Counted from the stretch's first letter, positions 31,638-43,078 are shown. The stretch: DNA of 64,000 nucleotides from Favolaschia claudopus (GCA_037176885.1 JAWWNJ010000160.1:434001-498000); one strand, 5' to 3'. Numbers and translations are program-made. Notes: generated by a model not told the origin, from the sequence alone.

Positions 31638-32740
31638 ATGCCGCCACCGTCAAAGCTCCAGAAGGCGCGGGTTACAAATCTACTTCGAAAGATAAGCAAT
31701 GGTACCAAGCGCGTATGGGAAGAAGCCAGCCCAAAGAAGCTGACAAAATGGCTCTCACCGAAGAAAAGACAGAAAGAGAACCCGGACGTGAAGGTGAGTC
31801 CGGAAACCCTTCTAATCTCATTTCTGTGTATTATACCTGTCTCCAGGTAGTAAACAACGCGCAAGTAGAGCTCGAAAACGCGTCAATTAGTGCAACTGAC
31901 GCGTCTGACGCGTCAAAATGGATCACTTGACGCGTCGGACGCGTCCGATCCCTTTCTGGCATCAATGAATTCATTTCCCGTCCCAGGCTGTGAAGGATTT
32001 ACATCGGGTGCACCGGCAGCGCGTGCATTTGTATGGAAACTGCCCAAAGTGACTGTAGAGGAAGTTGATGATGAAGACGATGATCACCTTTCTACCAATA
32101 CATCTCCTCCTCCTCCGGAATACCGACCATCCCCGGCTACCTCTGCAGATGATCCCCTTGACTTTCTTGATCTGCCCGAGGATGAGGACGAGCTCTTGGC
32201 ATCGTCTCCGGGTTTCGACGACGATTATCCGCGTCCTTGTGCCCCCCGGACTTTCTTGAATCACATACATGAAGAAGCTACGCGTCCCGGGGCATGCCGC
32301 AGAGCTCCAGATCTTGGAGAAGCTAGAGCTGTGCTTGAATGTCTTCAAAAATTTCTACGGGGGGAATAGGGGAGCTCAATTCTTAGCTCGTCGGCTCGTC
32401 TCGTCCCAGAAATTATTTAATTGCATGATGAGCTGATGAGCTGCTGATCCCGCTCCGCATTTCTCTCCACTTCCCATCAAATTTTGATCCCCTCATCAAA
32501 AAATCGATATTTTACGGACGAGACGAGCTGACGAGCTAAGAATTGAGCGCCCCTAATTGCGCGGGACAGATCTTTTCGGGCTACGTGGTGTTGGCTATAA
32601 ATATCCTGCCATCAGTGCTTTCACGCGAAACCGGCTAATGGGTATCCGTACTATGCTCAATTTCTACGTGACTAAGGCTCCAACCATTTATGTATTCCTG
32701 GGTGAGATTAAGCCTACACCGCCAAAGTGCCCCCACGTAG
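31638..32740 (+). pseudogene. IS630/Tc1-type transposase gene, N-terminal part
   Basis: ATG at 31638 (MPPPSKLQKARVTNLLRKIS), a lysine-rich start with SPKKLTKWLSPKKRQKENPD, a 53-nt intron (31794-31846, GTGAGT..CCAG), then an acidic linker (EEVDDEDDDHLS), FLNHIHEEATRPGACRRAPD and LGEARAVLECLQKFLRG. The sequence resumes after a MITE as GVGYKYPAISAFTRNRLMGI and RTMLNFYVTKAPTIY. The order LL.G..G.GYK.P....TR.RL.GM..FL matches N-terminal regions of mushroom IS630-like DDE transposases. The catalytic domain is absent, and the gene is split by a 189-bp TA element at 32367-32555. Identification of the N-terminus is from pattern memory and moderately secure. Confidence 0.5.
32367..32555. mobile_element. 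TA-flanked MITE (189 bp) inside a transposase gene
   Basis: Left TA-GGGGAGCTCAATTCTTAG, extended by CTCGTCGGCTCGTCTCGTCC; right end is the inverse with one or two changes; TA at 32367-32368 and 32554-32555. Inserted between two conserved blocks of the IS630-like gene. Confidence 0.85.
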
Positions 32741-32879
32741 CCCGCAGATGAAAGTCTCACCTGGCGACAGCTGTGCCAGCTTGCCACGACATCGCTGACA
32801 GCTGCATTTTCCACTGGAACGTCCAGCTGCCGATTAAGGTATTGGATCCGAATCATCCGAGAGTCTTAATTCAGCAAAG

Positions 32880-34250
32880 CAACTAGAACTGCACCAGACT
32901 ATGGCCGAAAATTCCTGGAATACACTACTGAGCTGCGATACACTTCGCACTATTCAGTGTAAGGGTTATCGAAGCCTGAATCGACTTGAAATCACCACCC
33001 AGATCACGATTTGGCTAGCGTGAGAAATCAAAGGTCCGTGCACCTTTTGACAGCTCACGTGTGCGTTGACTTGGCTTTTTCGCTTCGTTTCTCTCTTTCC
33101 TTCCACCATGTCCCCCTCCAGCGCCCCCTCTCGAATCTTGGTTTCCTCCTTCAATGCTGCTCCACGGCGGCCTTCGCCTTCTTGCCAAAACCCCCCTCGT
33201 ACCGCTTCGTACGCTGTCTGTCCTCCGTGTCGCGTTTCGCTGCTCGCTACAATCGACCTCAAGACTCAAGTACCCTCTTGAAGATGCAGCAAAGGTGGTC
33301 TACGATCAAGTTATTATGCGAGCCTCTGGCGCAAATCCTCAAACATCCCTCAATGCCAATTCAAATACAAGCCTCTCATGCGAGCTCAAGTCTTCAAGTG
33401 GCCATGCTGGAAGGCACTTCAAGTGACAAGCGTAACTCAAGGTCAACGTTCAAGGAACAAACTCTTTCAAGACCTTGCTGGAACCTCTATCAAATCCTCA
33501 TCAAGCCTTTGCTTTAACCTCGCTACTACATATTGTCACTTCTCAAGGCTGGCGGTTACAGCGACTGGATATGAGAGTTGACAGGTGCGCGTATCTCATT
33601 CGACGTTCATTGTTCCTCGTTAATCATGGTTACCAGGTCTTCTTTCACATCCACGCGTGTTCGAAGCTGTCCCGCGATAGTTGCGCCATGATAGTAGTGT
33701 TGGGGTGCTATGGCGAGGCTATTCTGCTGTCGGGGACAGGCCACAAAGGTATGGTTTCAGTCATTGTTGCTATAGTATTCATTTATGTACCATTGTATGT
33801 TATGTGAGCTCAATACAATTTATTTATTATCCGTTCCAATGTGTGTCAAATTTACGAAAGAATGAATGCCAGGTGAGCCGTAGCTGGCGGCCAGCTCCCC
33901 AGTGGTTCCACAATGGATCCATTAGCGATCAAACCTGGATACCAGCTCATCGCCAGCTGGCCACCACTCTTACTCGACATGTGAACCACTTCTGGACGAC
34001 ATATGGCGGCCATGTGTCCCCCAATTGGCGGTGTACTTAGCCTCATATATTGCGCTAGAGGCTTGCTGATTATTGAGTAGGGATGAGTCGATACGAAGTC
34101 CAAGTATGTAGCAGGTGGTGGTAGGTAGAAGAGTAAAGACAAATAGTAATACACAACAGTGTCTCTTAGCTTTCCATCCCATCTGCGTCTCCCGACTCTG
34201 AAGTAACTCTTCGACGAGCTCTCTTCGATGTCCTTGGTGCCTGATACGAT
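32880..34250. other. 1.4-kb interval, no convincing gene
   Basis: Overlapping frames around 33011-33580 share no clear family. 33250-33460 is enriched in CTCAAG/TTCAAG words, suggesting a degraded repeat. 33875-33965 has several AGCTGG/CCAGCT words that can pair. A small host gene here cannot be excluded. Confidence 0.35.
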
Positions 34251-34253
34251 CCC

Positions 34254-36340
34254 TTAATTCAACTTGATTCCCCAGAGACTCGAAATTCTTACCAACACCC
34301 GTCCGATTGTTTCCTCTTCACCCTCAGACATCGACATAACTCTCTTGCGCTTCTGTGCTGCCCGCGGCTGTGAGAAATTAGCAAAGTGCAGTATCATCAA
34401 CAGAATGGATCTTACTCTGAGCACGGTTTCTTCCTCGCTTTCATGCTCATCGGTGTCCTCATTGTCCTGTGTAATGATTGAGAAAACGGAATCTTTGAGC
34501 CACTCTGAACATACCGATTCCTTCCTCTCTTCACCGCCTTTCTCCAGCGCGAGCTCCAGATCTTTCTCATTGGGAACGAGCGGGAATGGCATCGCACTTG
34601 GGTCTTGCGCGTTGCTGCCAGAGATCCATTCAATGTCGCCGAGTTCCTCCAGCATTTGCGAGGGAGAAGAGCAGCCGTCAGCCTTCAAGTACTTCTCCCA
34701 CCGAGGTATCTTACACAGTACGTGCTCGGTGAAAGGAGGATGAAAGCCCAGCACCTGCTTGTCGAGTGCTGTTAACTTGCTGTCAAGATAGTTGTGGAAG
34801 CATATGAAAGCGGCTCGTATCTGATTCTTGGTCGTGGTCTTGAAGCCGAGCAGCTGGAGCCCTGCAACCGCGCCAAGCCCTTGATTGTCTGCAATCCAAT
34901 TCGCCATCGCCATCGCAGTGGGCATCTGCACAATGCCGCTGAACGCGAGCGTATTGACAAGCTGCATAGCCGTCAAGCCGGTCTTGAATGCCGGTATGTT
35001 GATGCTTTTGATGAGTTCGAGGGTAGCGGTCCAGCTGGGAAGGTCGGCAGGAGAGCGGCCCCTTGGGTCTTGGTTAGCCAAGGGTCCCAGGTGCTGCAGC
35101 CAAGCGTCCTCCACCTCTGGTGAGAACATAGGCCCAAACTTCTCCTCGAGAGTGAGTCGTTCCGGTTTCGGTTTCGCAGCAGAAACCTGTTGCTTTTTGA
35201 GCAACCCTTTGCGGTTGCGCTTCAGACCTGGATTCACATTGCGATGGGAGTCTGAGGGACTCGTTTCGCTGGTTGAGCAGCGAGAGTGTCATTGGGCTGA
35301 TTTCCCCATGCCCTAGGGTTGTCGTATGGTGGTGCAGTTCGCATATGACGACGCTCAGACGCTGTCGCGAACTGCTGGATCATTCCCACTAGCTCGTCCT
35401 TCCAAAACCCACCGCTAGTGTGGAGGGTGTTCAGGAACTGCTCAGTGCCTACGCCCTGTCCTGTTCCAAACCACGCCAACGTGTTTGCTAGACCCTTGGG
35501 TCCGGTGAGCTTCTCCGGTGGGCAGTGCGCCTTGAACAATTCGGTGTAGCGATTGAACTCGCGGCACGGGTTGAGGTGGTCGGGATTGCGCTCCATATTT
35601 GCAGAGCTTTGAGCAGCAGGTTGACCGAGCAGAAGACGGCGCAAGCGGATATCTTGGTGAGGGAGGTCACGCCGCCAACTGAGCGCCTCCCGAATTATGA
35701 GACCGGCAAGACCGATGAGTGGTAGCGAGCTGCCCTGAAGTATTGCTTCGAACTCAGGAGCTTCGTATGGTTTGCGAGTGGTCCGTTTCACCGGCGATCT
35801 CGCTGTTTTACTGCGTGACTTCAACTCCTCTGCGGCTAACTGCAATTCCTCTCGAGTATCCGGATGAGCCTGCCCTGCAGTCATTTCCTGCAAAATTGTA
35901 TAGGTCTCATTTCCCAAAATCCTAACGGCGTCCACGATCTTGGGATTGCCAGCAACGTGATCCTTCAGCCACGCCCGTAAAGGTCGAAGAGTGATATTGG
36001 CGTTATTCAGGAGCGCAGGTCCGACGCGGTCTGACCGCCCAAGCTGGAAGTAGACCCAAGGATTGCGTAAAACGGCGTCGAGAGAGTCGGAGACCAGAAT
36101 TCCGTCATCTTGACAAGTGTCGACCAAGCACTTAAGAACAGCACCTCGACAGAGGGCCCGCTGAAAGACGCTGTCATCATTGTCCTTTCGAGATCGGTGG
36201 TTTGTGCTGCTGAAGAAGTCGTGACATTGGCGTACGTTGGGGATGATGAAAGCCGACTCGAAAACATCCAAGAGACATTTCTGAGCGCCGCTGTAGAGGG
36301 AATAGAAGGGAGCCCGCCGGGAGAACCGTCTGAGTTTCAC
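34254..36340 (-). CDS. Large hypothetical protein, one frameshift
   Basis: Two long frames in tandem: 36340-35234 (about 368 codons) and 35237-34254 (about 327 codons). They meet at an apparent single-base frame change between about 35240 and 35260, where the first ends TPIAM and the second is open upstream through SDSHRNVNPGLKRNRKG, so one ~700-residue protein is likely. Landmarks: RRFSRRAPFYSLYSGAQKCL; NPWVYFQLGRSDRVGPALLN; GPKGLANTLAWFGTGQGVGT; then MFSPEVEDAWLQHLGPLANQ and LLGFKTTTKNQIRAAFICFH. Neither frame starts with ATG: the track of open codons begins after a stop that overlaps a TAG acceptor, so a 5' exon (perhaps MRIYVSAQ near 36475) is probable. No family recognised, no signal peptide or membrane segment. 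It is the largest non-transposon coding segment; it may be a host gene or an unknown element's gene. Confidence 0.6.
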
Positions 36341-36399
36341 ATTGCAGATGTGGAGTTGACCAGTCTATCAGAACATTGGTGAGTAGAGGGATGATCTAG

Positions 36400-37360
36400 C
36401 ATATTAAAAACAATTTATTAGTCACGGTATGAGAGAGGATGTAGCGGAATACCTGGGCAGATACATATATTCTCATTACAAAACTCGCAATGTAGACGCC
36501 AAAGCAATACCTTGCTGGAAAACTGGTATAACGAATCTTGAACACCCTAAGCGATGTGAGTTTTGTCTGTATATCCCAACTGGCGGAAATGAAACTCTGG
36601 AATTCTGAACGTAGTTAACCGTATATAGGTAGCTTTGCAAGAGACAGGTGTTTTTCTGTGACGGAGCTCGAGTCAGACTCAAAGAGAAATAACAGTAGGA
36701 CAGGAAACGAACGAACGTAAATGGGACCGGGCAAAATTAGGTGCGAGAATAAATTAGTTGCGGCTACAACTGCGGAACAAACTGACTTCACGTATCTTCA
36801 AGGATCTGCAACACAAAAAAAACTCTCAACGTGCAAAAAACACTTCAATTATTCGCAGATTCTCAAGGATCTTCAAAGAAAGTTGAACTGAATTTCGATT
36901 TTTTAGCAAATCTGCCAAGATCTTCGAAGATCTTCGAAGATTCTCGAGGATCTGTGCATTCCAAGCATAAAAACAGCCCCCGCTTCATACAAAAGGTATT
37001 TTTGTCCAGGGGGGGGCAGTCAAATATTTCCGGCGAAATAAAGCCCTCGAAATGACCGATTTTTCTAGAATTTAGAAACCGACCGAAAAGTCCCCGAAGG
37101 TCACGTGGATGGATTCCCACAGATCCGGCACTCTCCAAAACAACTCCAAAACACATTAAACAACACGGAAAAACCGCGCGCGCGTGCTGACAAAGCCGGG
37201 AACTTCTCCATTCCGAGGGTGATGGCAAAACGGTCCAGGTTCCCACGGTGGGTCATTGTTTTACCCTTCCAAACCCCTCGGCCGGGAGAACTGCGCAGGG
37301 TGATCAGAAAGCCTGGTCGCGTCACAGCGGATATCATAGCCGTGAGTTATCCTGCCTATC
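36400..37360. other. Interval with dispersed-repeat fragments
   Basis: 36920-36955 has a short GATCTTCGAA tandem. 37035-37065 (CCCTCGAAATGACCGATTTT) and 37195-37290 (AACTTCTCCATTCCGAGG, TTCCCACGGTGGGTCATTG, CCTCGGCCGGGA) are members of the 142-bp repeat family of 5.1-5.9 kb. No gene. Confidence 0.55.
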
Positions 37361-37739
37361 TACAGCCGTTTTGTAAACAATATACGGGTTTTGATCAACT
37401 GGTGCTCACTCGTTTGTGCTTACCTTTGTTGTGCTTCCCATCACCAGCTCCACTTCGGCCGAATTTGAGTTTTGCTTCCGCCACCCAGAGAACACCAGGA
37501 AAAAACAGGAGCTTAACAGAACTTAGGATTAAGACTCAGCTGCTATTTGCCCAAAGCTCGACACGGCCATGACTTGCGAGCAAGGGCCGAAACAAGGGAC
37601 CAGCGGCACTTGATGTGGTACGGCAGCGCCCCACAAAGTGGTGCTCCCGGCTTTGCCGATGACAGAATTGTCAACAAACGTAAGCACAAACGAAGCACCA
37701 CTCGATCAAAACCCGTATATTGTTTCCAAAACGGCTGTA
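37361..37739. mobile_element. TA-flanked MITE (379 bp), CAGCCGTTT family
   Basis: Terminal inverted repeats of about 65 bp starting CAGCCGTTTTGTAAACAATA / CAGCCGTTTTGGAAACAATA and including ACGGGTTTTGATC. TA at 37361-37362 and 37738-37739. The right TA is shared with the next element. Same family as 22090-22447. Confidence 0.88.
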
Positions 37740-38293
37740 CTATTGTGCCCAACGGGTATGAATTCTCCCAATGGGTCTGAATTTTCGATAATCCTGCTTC
37801 CCCTTTGACCCTTTGGCCTCCGGAATTTTCGGGATGAGTTTTTATGCTTCTTCTCTATGGCTCCATTCGGCTGTTGGGTCTTAGCGTCATTTAGCGTCAC
37901 TTTGGAGCACTTGGGAAAAATTCCACGCCAAAGTTTTGGTGAGAAATAATCTCAAGTGACGTCAAGTGCTCCGAAGTGACGCAACCGAATGGAGCCTATA
38001 TGGCTTTGCAGAATTCTATTGGGATCCAGAGAGGACGAGGTGTTGAGAAAAGGGTACCGATTCATCAAGGTAAATTGATGGGGTGATGATTGAGATCAAA
38101 GTACTCGCCAACCCGGTAATTGCTTTTGGACCACTTCCCTTTCGTCGTAGCTCAAGTGCTTTGGGGTTCTCGCAGAGAATTGGCGAAAGAATAGATCCCG
38201 AAAAAAACCGGGGCCAAACGATGGACGGGGGAGCAGAAAATATCGAAAATTCAGACCCATTGGGAGAATTCATACCCGTTGGGCACAATAGTA
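37738..38293. mobile_element. TA-flanked MITE (556 bp) abutting the previous one
   Basis: Terminal inverted repeats TA-CTATTGTGCCCAACGGGT, continuing ATGAATTCTCCCAATGGG and TCTGAATTTTCGATA, over 50 bp with no visible mismatch. TA at 37738-37739 and 38292-38293. It contains the nested element at 37856-37998. Confidence 0.88.
37856..37998. mobile_element. Nested palindromic MITE (143 bp)
   Basis: Ends GGCTCCATTCGG.. and ..CCGAATGGAGCC, flanked by TA (left TA followed by one extra T). Arms of about 50 bp share GTCACTTYGGAGCACTTG. Inserted in the 556-bp element. Confidence 0.75.
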
Positions 38294-38337
38294 TCGTTGT
38301 AATCTTCGAAGTCGGGCTACTCACAATGACAGCTATG

Positions 38338-38702
38338 TACAAAACACTGGAGCGCTCCGAAAAAAAGTTCACACAACGGTTTTGACAGCTCCTGCCTAAT
38401 GCGGCCAGCCCGCTCCACTCTCTCCAACGACACTCGCCCTTTCGTCACTGCTCCTGGAACGTCTCTCTCGCCTACCATGCCCTACAATACCTTCCGCTAC
38501 ATCCCTCCTGCACACAAGCGGCTCATGATTACCATGGCCGCCAACGGGATGTCCAATCAAGAGCATAGGCTGCAACACGAGGTCGCCCCGCCCTGACGCG
38601 CCAGCCGTCGACGCAATGGATCCGGCAGTGCCTACCTCATATGGCAATTGACGTCATCGCATCAATGGGAACTTTTTTTTCGGAGCGCTCCAGTGTTTTG
38701 TA
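38338..38702. mobile_element. TA-flanked MITE (365 bp)
   Basis: TA-CAAAACACTGGAGCGCTC, continuing CGAAAAAAAGTTC, with a matching inverse end; about 33 bp identical apart from one A in a homopolymer. TA at 38338-38339 and 38701-38702. The interior (38390-38640) is GC-rich unique sequence with open frames but no recognisable gene. Confidence 0.87.
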
Positions 38703-38954
38703 GATAGCTGGAATGCCCAGGATGTCGTTGACAAATTCAAGGCAAATGTTGGTGCTCTCGACATTTCAAATTTAGCTTGGATGCGTCTTAGCCCCAAGTG
38801 GGTCACACACACGAACAACTTTCCTTTATCCAGTCCTATTTTCCCTTTTTTTGTCTTTTTTTTTTCGTTTTGAAAAAAGGTGATTTTTTAGTCCCGTCCA
38901 CAGACATAGTACATGATCCCTAAGCTACGCATTGCGCCATAGTGCGCTGCAACG

Positions 38955-40403
38955 TTATTCGTACGAGTAAATCCAGTCTTCGTCGGAGTCTGAGTCCGAG
39001 TCAGGCGCGAGGTTGTCGAGGTCCTCAATGTCAAGCCCTTGAGATTTTAACACAGTCAACCTCTCCCACACAGAGGGACTGTGGTACAGATCCGGGATTC
39101 GAACTGTCTTGAGGGTCGAATGCGGAGATCCCCATCTAGACTCTAGCATATTGCACAGCGAAGCCCCCATCGGCTTTGCGTACTCATATACCAGACTGTC
39201 GATTTGTAATAGCACCAAGTTGGGGCAGAGATCTTTCGAAGTGCTGGTGAGAGTCAATGCACGGAGGTTTTCCACCAAAATTTCAACCTGTTGGTCGTAG
39301 TGATCTTCATCGTCAATCTCGGCGTCCTCATCTTCGGTATCTTCAATACGGATACTGATTCGCAGGCTGCGCAGCCCGCCAACCGATCTGAAGATGGCGG
39401 AAACATCTATCATCTCAATGGGCGGGCAAAGACAGGCAAACGATAAGCTTTGCACGTTACACCCTGAGCGATAGACAAACCCAGAGACGTGATTGACGTA
39501 CGCATCGAGCGCCAATTCTTCCAGGCAGGGAGCTAGAAGATACTGCAGCACATCATCATGTAAGGTCAATGATAACTGCCGTAGTCGGGGCAGCGTCGCG
39601 ACCGGATGGGAATGAGTAAACACATTGGAGGTATTGCCATAGACCAGCTCCTCCAAATTCTCCCTGACGCATGACGCAATGCCCAGTAGCTCTTCTACGT
39701 TGGCATGGATTTCGAGCCTTGTCAACTGTTGCCATGAAATGGCAATGCGTGGAGAGGGAAGCGCAGCATTCCGTAGACATGGGGTGTTTGAGAATACGTT
39801 GTTTAGCTCCGGTTCCCACTCGGAGTGCCCAGTGATATGAAGGGATTGAAGCCGGTCCAGAAGTCCGCGCACACGAGCGATTCCGTGGAAGATTGAGAAT
39901 CCTAAACTATTCTCCACAGCGATGGTGAGATGCTCCCATCGGCGGCTGTGTACAACACAGAGATCAAAGAGAGCTATCAGATGATGGGAGTCTTCGAGCT
40001 CTGCATGGTCGAGGCGAAACCGCACCACTAGTGGCACATCGCCGGAAAGGGTAAGCTGAGTTTGAAGCCAGGTGAGAGGATATTCTATGTCAACTCTGCC
40101 TGGCAGTCTGATGGGAGAAGCAACGGGGCAGATTACAGCCTGGGTCGAGTAGTCGATTGTAATGCACGACCAAAGTTGTGGATACCCATGAGCAATCGTC
40201 CTCCAAGTATGACAGACATGCCCCAATTGCCACGGAGCAACGCGAACGTCTCGGCCGGCTAGCTTCCTTTTCATGCCCTGGGCAATAAAACAAAAGACCT
40301 CGATATAAAGTTCGGTAGGTAGACGTTGAATGTGGCAAACGTCTCCCATGGTTTGTACTGGAATTATCAACTGTGCTTCCCCAAAGTGCACTGATAAATC
40401 CAA
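38955..40403 (-). CDS. F-box/leucine-rich protein
   Basis: An uninterrupted 482-codon exon. Residues about 24-75 form an F-box: IQRLPTELYIEVFCFIAQ, then APWQLGHVCHTWRTIAHGY and PQLWSCITI, the LP.E.L..IF..........VC..WR..A...P.LW pattern of mushroom F-box proteins. The rest consists of degenerate leucine-rich repeat-like segments (LDRLQSLHITGH, LTRLEIHANVEEL, LPRLRQLSLTLHDD, LRSLRISIRIED), and the C-terminus is very acidic (DSDSDSDEDWIYSYE). F-box proteins recruit substrates to SCF ubiquitin ligases through Skp1; the LRR-like part would choose the substrate. The chosen start gives an 18-residue N-terminal extension; MGDVCHIQRLPTEL is an alternative start closer to the F-box. This is the clearest intact host gene here, flanked by MITEs on its 3' side. 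Confidence 0.9.
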   Translation of the reverse strand: MDLSVHFGEAQLIIPVQTMGDVCHIQRLPTELYIEVFCFIAQGMKRKLAGRDVRVAPWQLGHVCHTWRTIAHGYPQLWSCITIDYSTQAVICPVASPIRLPGRVDIEYPLTWLQTQLTLSGDVPLVVRFRLDHAELEDSHHLIALFDLCVVHSRRWEHLTIAVENSLGFSIFHGIARVRGLLDRLQSLHITGHSEWEPELNNVFSNTPCLRNAALPSPRIAISWQQLTRLEIHANVEELLGIASCVRENLEELVYGNTSNVFTHSHPVATLPRLRQLSLTLHDDVLQYLLAPCLEELALDAYVNHVSGFVYRSGCNVQSLSFACLCPPIEMIDVSAIFRSVGGLRSLRISIRIEDTEDEDAEIDDEDHYDQQVEILVENLRALTLTSTSKDLCPNLVLLQIDSLVYEYAKPMGASLCNMLESRWGSPHSTLKTVRIPDLYHSPSVWERLTVLKSQGLDIEDLDNLAPDSDSDSDEDWIYSYE

Positions 40404-41652
40404 GTTTTGGTTTTGCGCTCGAGCCTGGGAGCGCTCAGGAATGTTTTGAAGACCGTTCGAAGCTTCGTCAAGTACGTGGCAAGCGGTCAGGAGGGCGTGG
40501 GATCGAGTGACGCCGAAAGTGCCGCAATTTAAAGTTTAAAGGACCCGGGTTTGATGCCGTAAGTATGACGCGTCCGCCGCCGTGGTTTTGTAGTGTAGTA
40601 CAGCCCGCAATGAGAATCCATCTTGATTTCTAAGTCCCAATTCGGTTACAGCAGGTATTCAAGATTGCGGCATGTCCCATGTCCATCCCCGACTAAGGAC
40701 CTGGCCAATGTACTTACAATATGATTTGTATGCCGGAATATACCGGCTTACAGCAGGGGGAGCTTGTGTAAATTCTTATATGGCACACAAATTAACAATA
40801 TTAATGTTGCGCTGTTGTTTGGGGGGCATACTTCGGCTGGATTCTTTTTCACGCACATAAGTACTCTAGTAGTACTCTACTTTGTGTATGCCGGGCAACA
40901 ACGTTCTGACGTTCTGGAGGATGAACCACCAATCAAATTTCTGACTAGCTTATCATCATGCTAGAATACCTAGAGTAGACACTATAACTGAGCAAGCTGC
41001 AACATTGATATCATTTATTTTCATCGCCTCTTTACAGCAACTTTCTGGAAAACTAATGGCGCCAGAACTTGCCTCTCTGTACCGTGTATGAGATAGGGAA
41101 CTGTATTTTCCCTTCCGTTAAGCAGCCTCGGGCAGGGTCAAGGACGGGTGCACCATCAGTTGAAAAGGATGCGCCATCACGCTGCAATCAGTCTGGATCA
41201 GTAGGGATCAGTCTGGATCACTCGGAAGAACATCGTATCACTCGGAGCATGCCAATCTTGACAAGTGCAGTGACGCCATCAAAAAGCCGTCTAGCACAGC
41301 TTATTGCTTTTCGGTGACGGCTCTGATAAAGGGGGAGCAAGCTCCCCCAATAATTCAAGATATTTTTATTGGGGGAGCTTGCTCCCCCCTTTTGTCCGGG
41401 TACACTATCAGTCGTAATCCCCCACGGGTACGCCATCAGTGCTGGCATCGCACATCTGCCACTTTTGACAGCTGTATAGCAACACGGACTTCGGTTAGCC
41501 AGGGTTAGCCCGGCTGGCACAGTTGCCGAGCTGATCTACAACATGTCGAGTATGTGGACAGTGGTCCACATAGGAGGGTAAGCTTGCTTCAGTGCTTGGA
41601 ATGCATACCGTGAACTTTTCAATATCCTGGTTGAATACGTCCAGACAAATTT
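40404..41652. other. Upstream region of the F-box gene, with two short repeats
   Basis: No gene. 41195-41222 is a short tandem of GATCAGTCTGGATCA. 41329-41390 holds two nested palindromes: GGGGGAGCAAGCTCCCCC on each side of ATAATTCAAGATATTTTTAT. Otherwise unremarkable. Confidence 0.5.
41329..41390. repeat. Double palindrome GGGGGAGCAAGCTCCCCC
   Basis: Each half is itself self-complementary and the two halves form an inverted repeat around an AT-rich loop, giving alternative hairpins. No coding context. Confidence 0.75.
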
Positions 41653-41858
41653 GTCGCAAAAATCGGATTTCAATTATAACCGATTATACCGGGTTATAGG
41701 TCTAATCAGGCTTTATAGGCAGTCATAAGCCAAGATCGAAGCATTCGGAGATGGGGTCATAAATTTCTATGTCGGTTTATATGTAACCCGCCTATAAACC
41801 TTGATTCAACCTTGATTAGACTTATAACCAGTTATAATCGGAATCCGATTTTTGCGAC
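41653..41858. mobile_element. GTCGCAAAAATCG-family MITE (206 bp)
   Basis: Ends GTCGCAAAAATCGG and its inverse, followed inward by ATTATAACCGATTAT-type words. The interior repeats TTATAACC/GGTTATAA in both orientations. The same termini occur on the element at 46228-47875. No clear target duplication. Confidence 0.8.
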
Positions 41859-42179
41859 CTAAGTTTATTTCAACCCCAAATCTTTCAAGCAGTATTTTCA
41901 GACTAATTTCGTGCCATTGATTCAAATCAATTGTAATGATGTGCCGGAGTGCCGAGCGCGACTCTCTGAGCTCAAACCTTCTCGTCCGAGCCTCAGAGCC
42001 CCACTCACACCCTTTTCGTCATTCCTCTGAATCGTAAACTTGTATCTGACAGACTGACAAAACGTGAAGCTTATTGAATGCTTTCTCGGGTCGGGTCTGA
42101 GATGTTGCTCGACCCGCGACCCGGGTGGCCTCGGCAGGCAATTCAACTGATCTCCAATGCCGAAGTCCATCCGCAACAT

Positions 42180-43078
42180 CTGATTTGATTTGATTTGAAG
42201 TTCTAATATATGCTGTACCTGGCTACGGAAGAGCTATGCAGCAGTACGGTAAGGGTTGGCGGGGATTTCATATAGTAGGTAGTTTGGAAACGGTAATATA
42301 GACTATAACGAGAGAGGAAAAGAAGGTTAAGTATCGCGCAAGGGAATGAAAGTTTGAGGAGTAACAGTATCAAGTATTTGAGATGGAACGGGAAGGAAGG
42401 GGAAGAGGGAGACATAGGGTGGGTATGAATCAAGGATGAAGAATACAGAAGAATAAAAGTGAGCGGAGAGGATTAACGAGGGGATTGTATGTACGGGAGA
42501 GGGTGGACCGACGACTTATCTAAAGCCTCGTGAAGGTCCTTCATGCGCTCCGCCAGAGTTACCGCCAACTCTTTCCGACGCGGGCAGGTATACGAATCCG
42601 CGCGGTGCTTTCCACCGCAATTGAGGCATTCAACAGGGCCAGAACATTGGGAGGTGTCGCCGTGAGGATGGTCCGCCGAGGGTTTCGCACATATGCCGCA
42701 AGATGGCTTCTTGACGTTGCATCGAGCCTTGGTGTGTCCGTATTTGTGACATCCCCAGCACTGGGAGATGCGAAGATGCGGGAAGCCACGAGCGACGGTG
42801 CGACCAGTGGAACACAGGATGATGCGGCCGCGTGAGAGCGCAAGATCGACCTTTTCGTGTGACTGGAGAAGGAAATATACAGAACCGGCACGTTTTGGCT
42901 TACGCCCGCTGGCCACGATGGCGGCTGTCTGCGATTCGGAAGGCGGGCGATTGACCCAAGTTGGAAGACCGGTGACTGGGCCCAAATCTGGATTCCGGAT
43001 CTCAAACTCGCGCTTCAACTCTCCCATGTCTGCAACCTCATCAAACAGCACTCCGTTCACCTGAAGGTGGCCATGTAA
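42180..43078 (-). pseudogene. LINE ORF1 C-terminal part and 3' end
   Basis: The minus strand encodes LHGHLQVNGVLFDEVADMG, LPTWVNRPPSESQTAAIVAS, GRIILCSTGRTVARGFPHLR and three zinc knuckles: CWGCHKYGHTKARC (C-x2-C-x4-H-x4-C), CGICAKPSADH...C and CLNCGGKHRADSYTC. The frame ends after IQSPR at 42473. About 290 bp of 3' sequence follow, ending in an (AAATC)n-like tail at about 42180-42200, with no ORF2 (endonuclease or RT) between. The 5' part of ORF1 is missing; the frame ends against a tRNA-like sequence at 43087. Like the 8.4-kb LINE, it has ORF1 and a 3' end but no ORF2. Confidence 0.75.
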
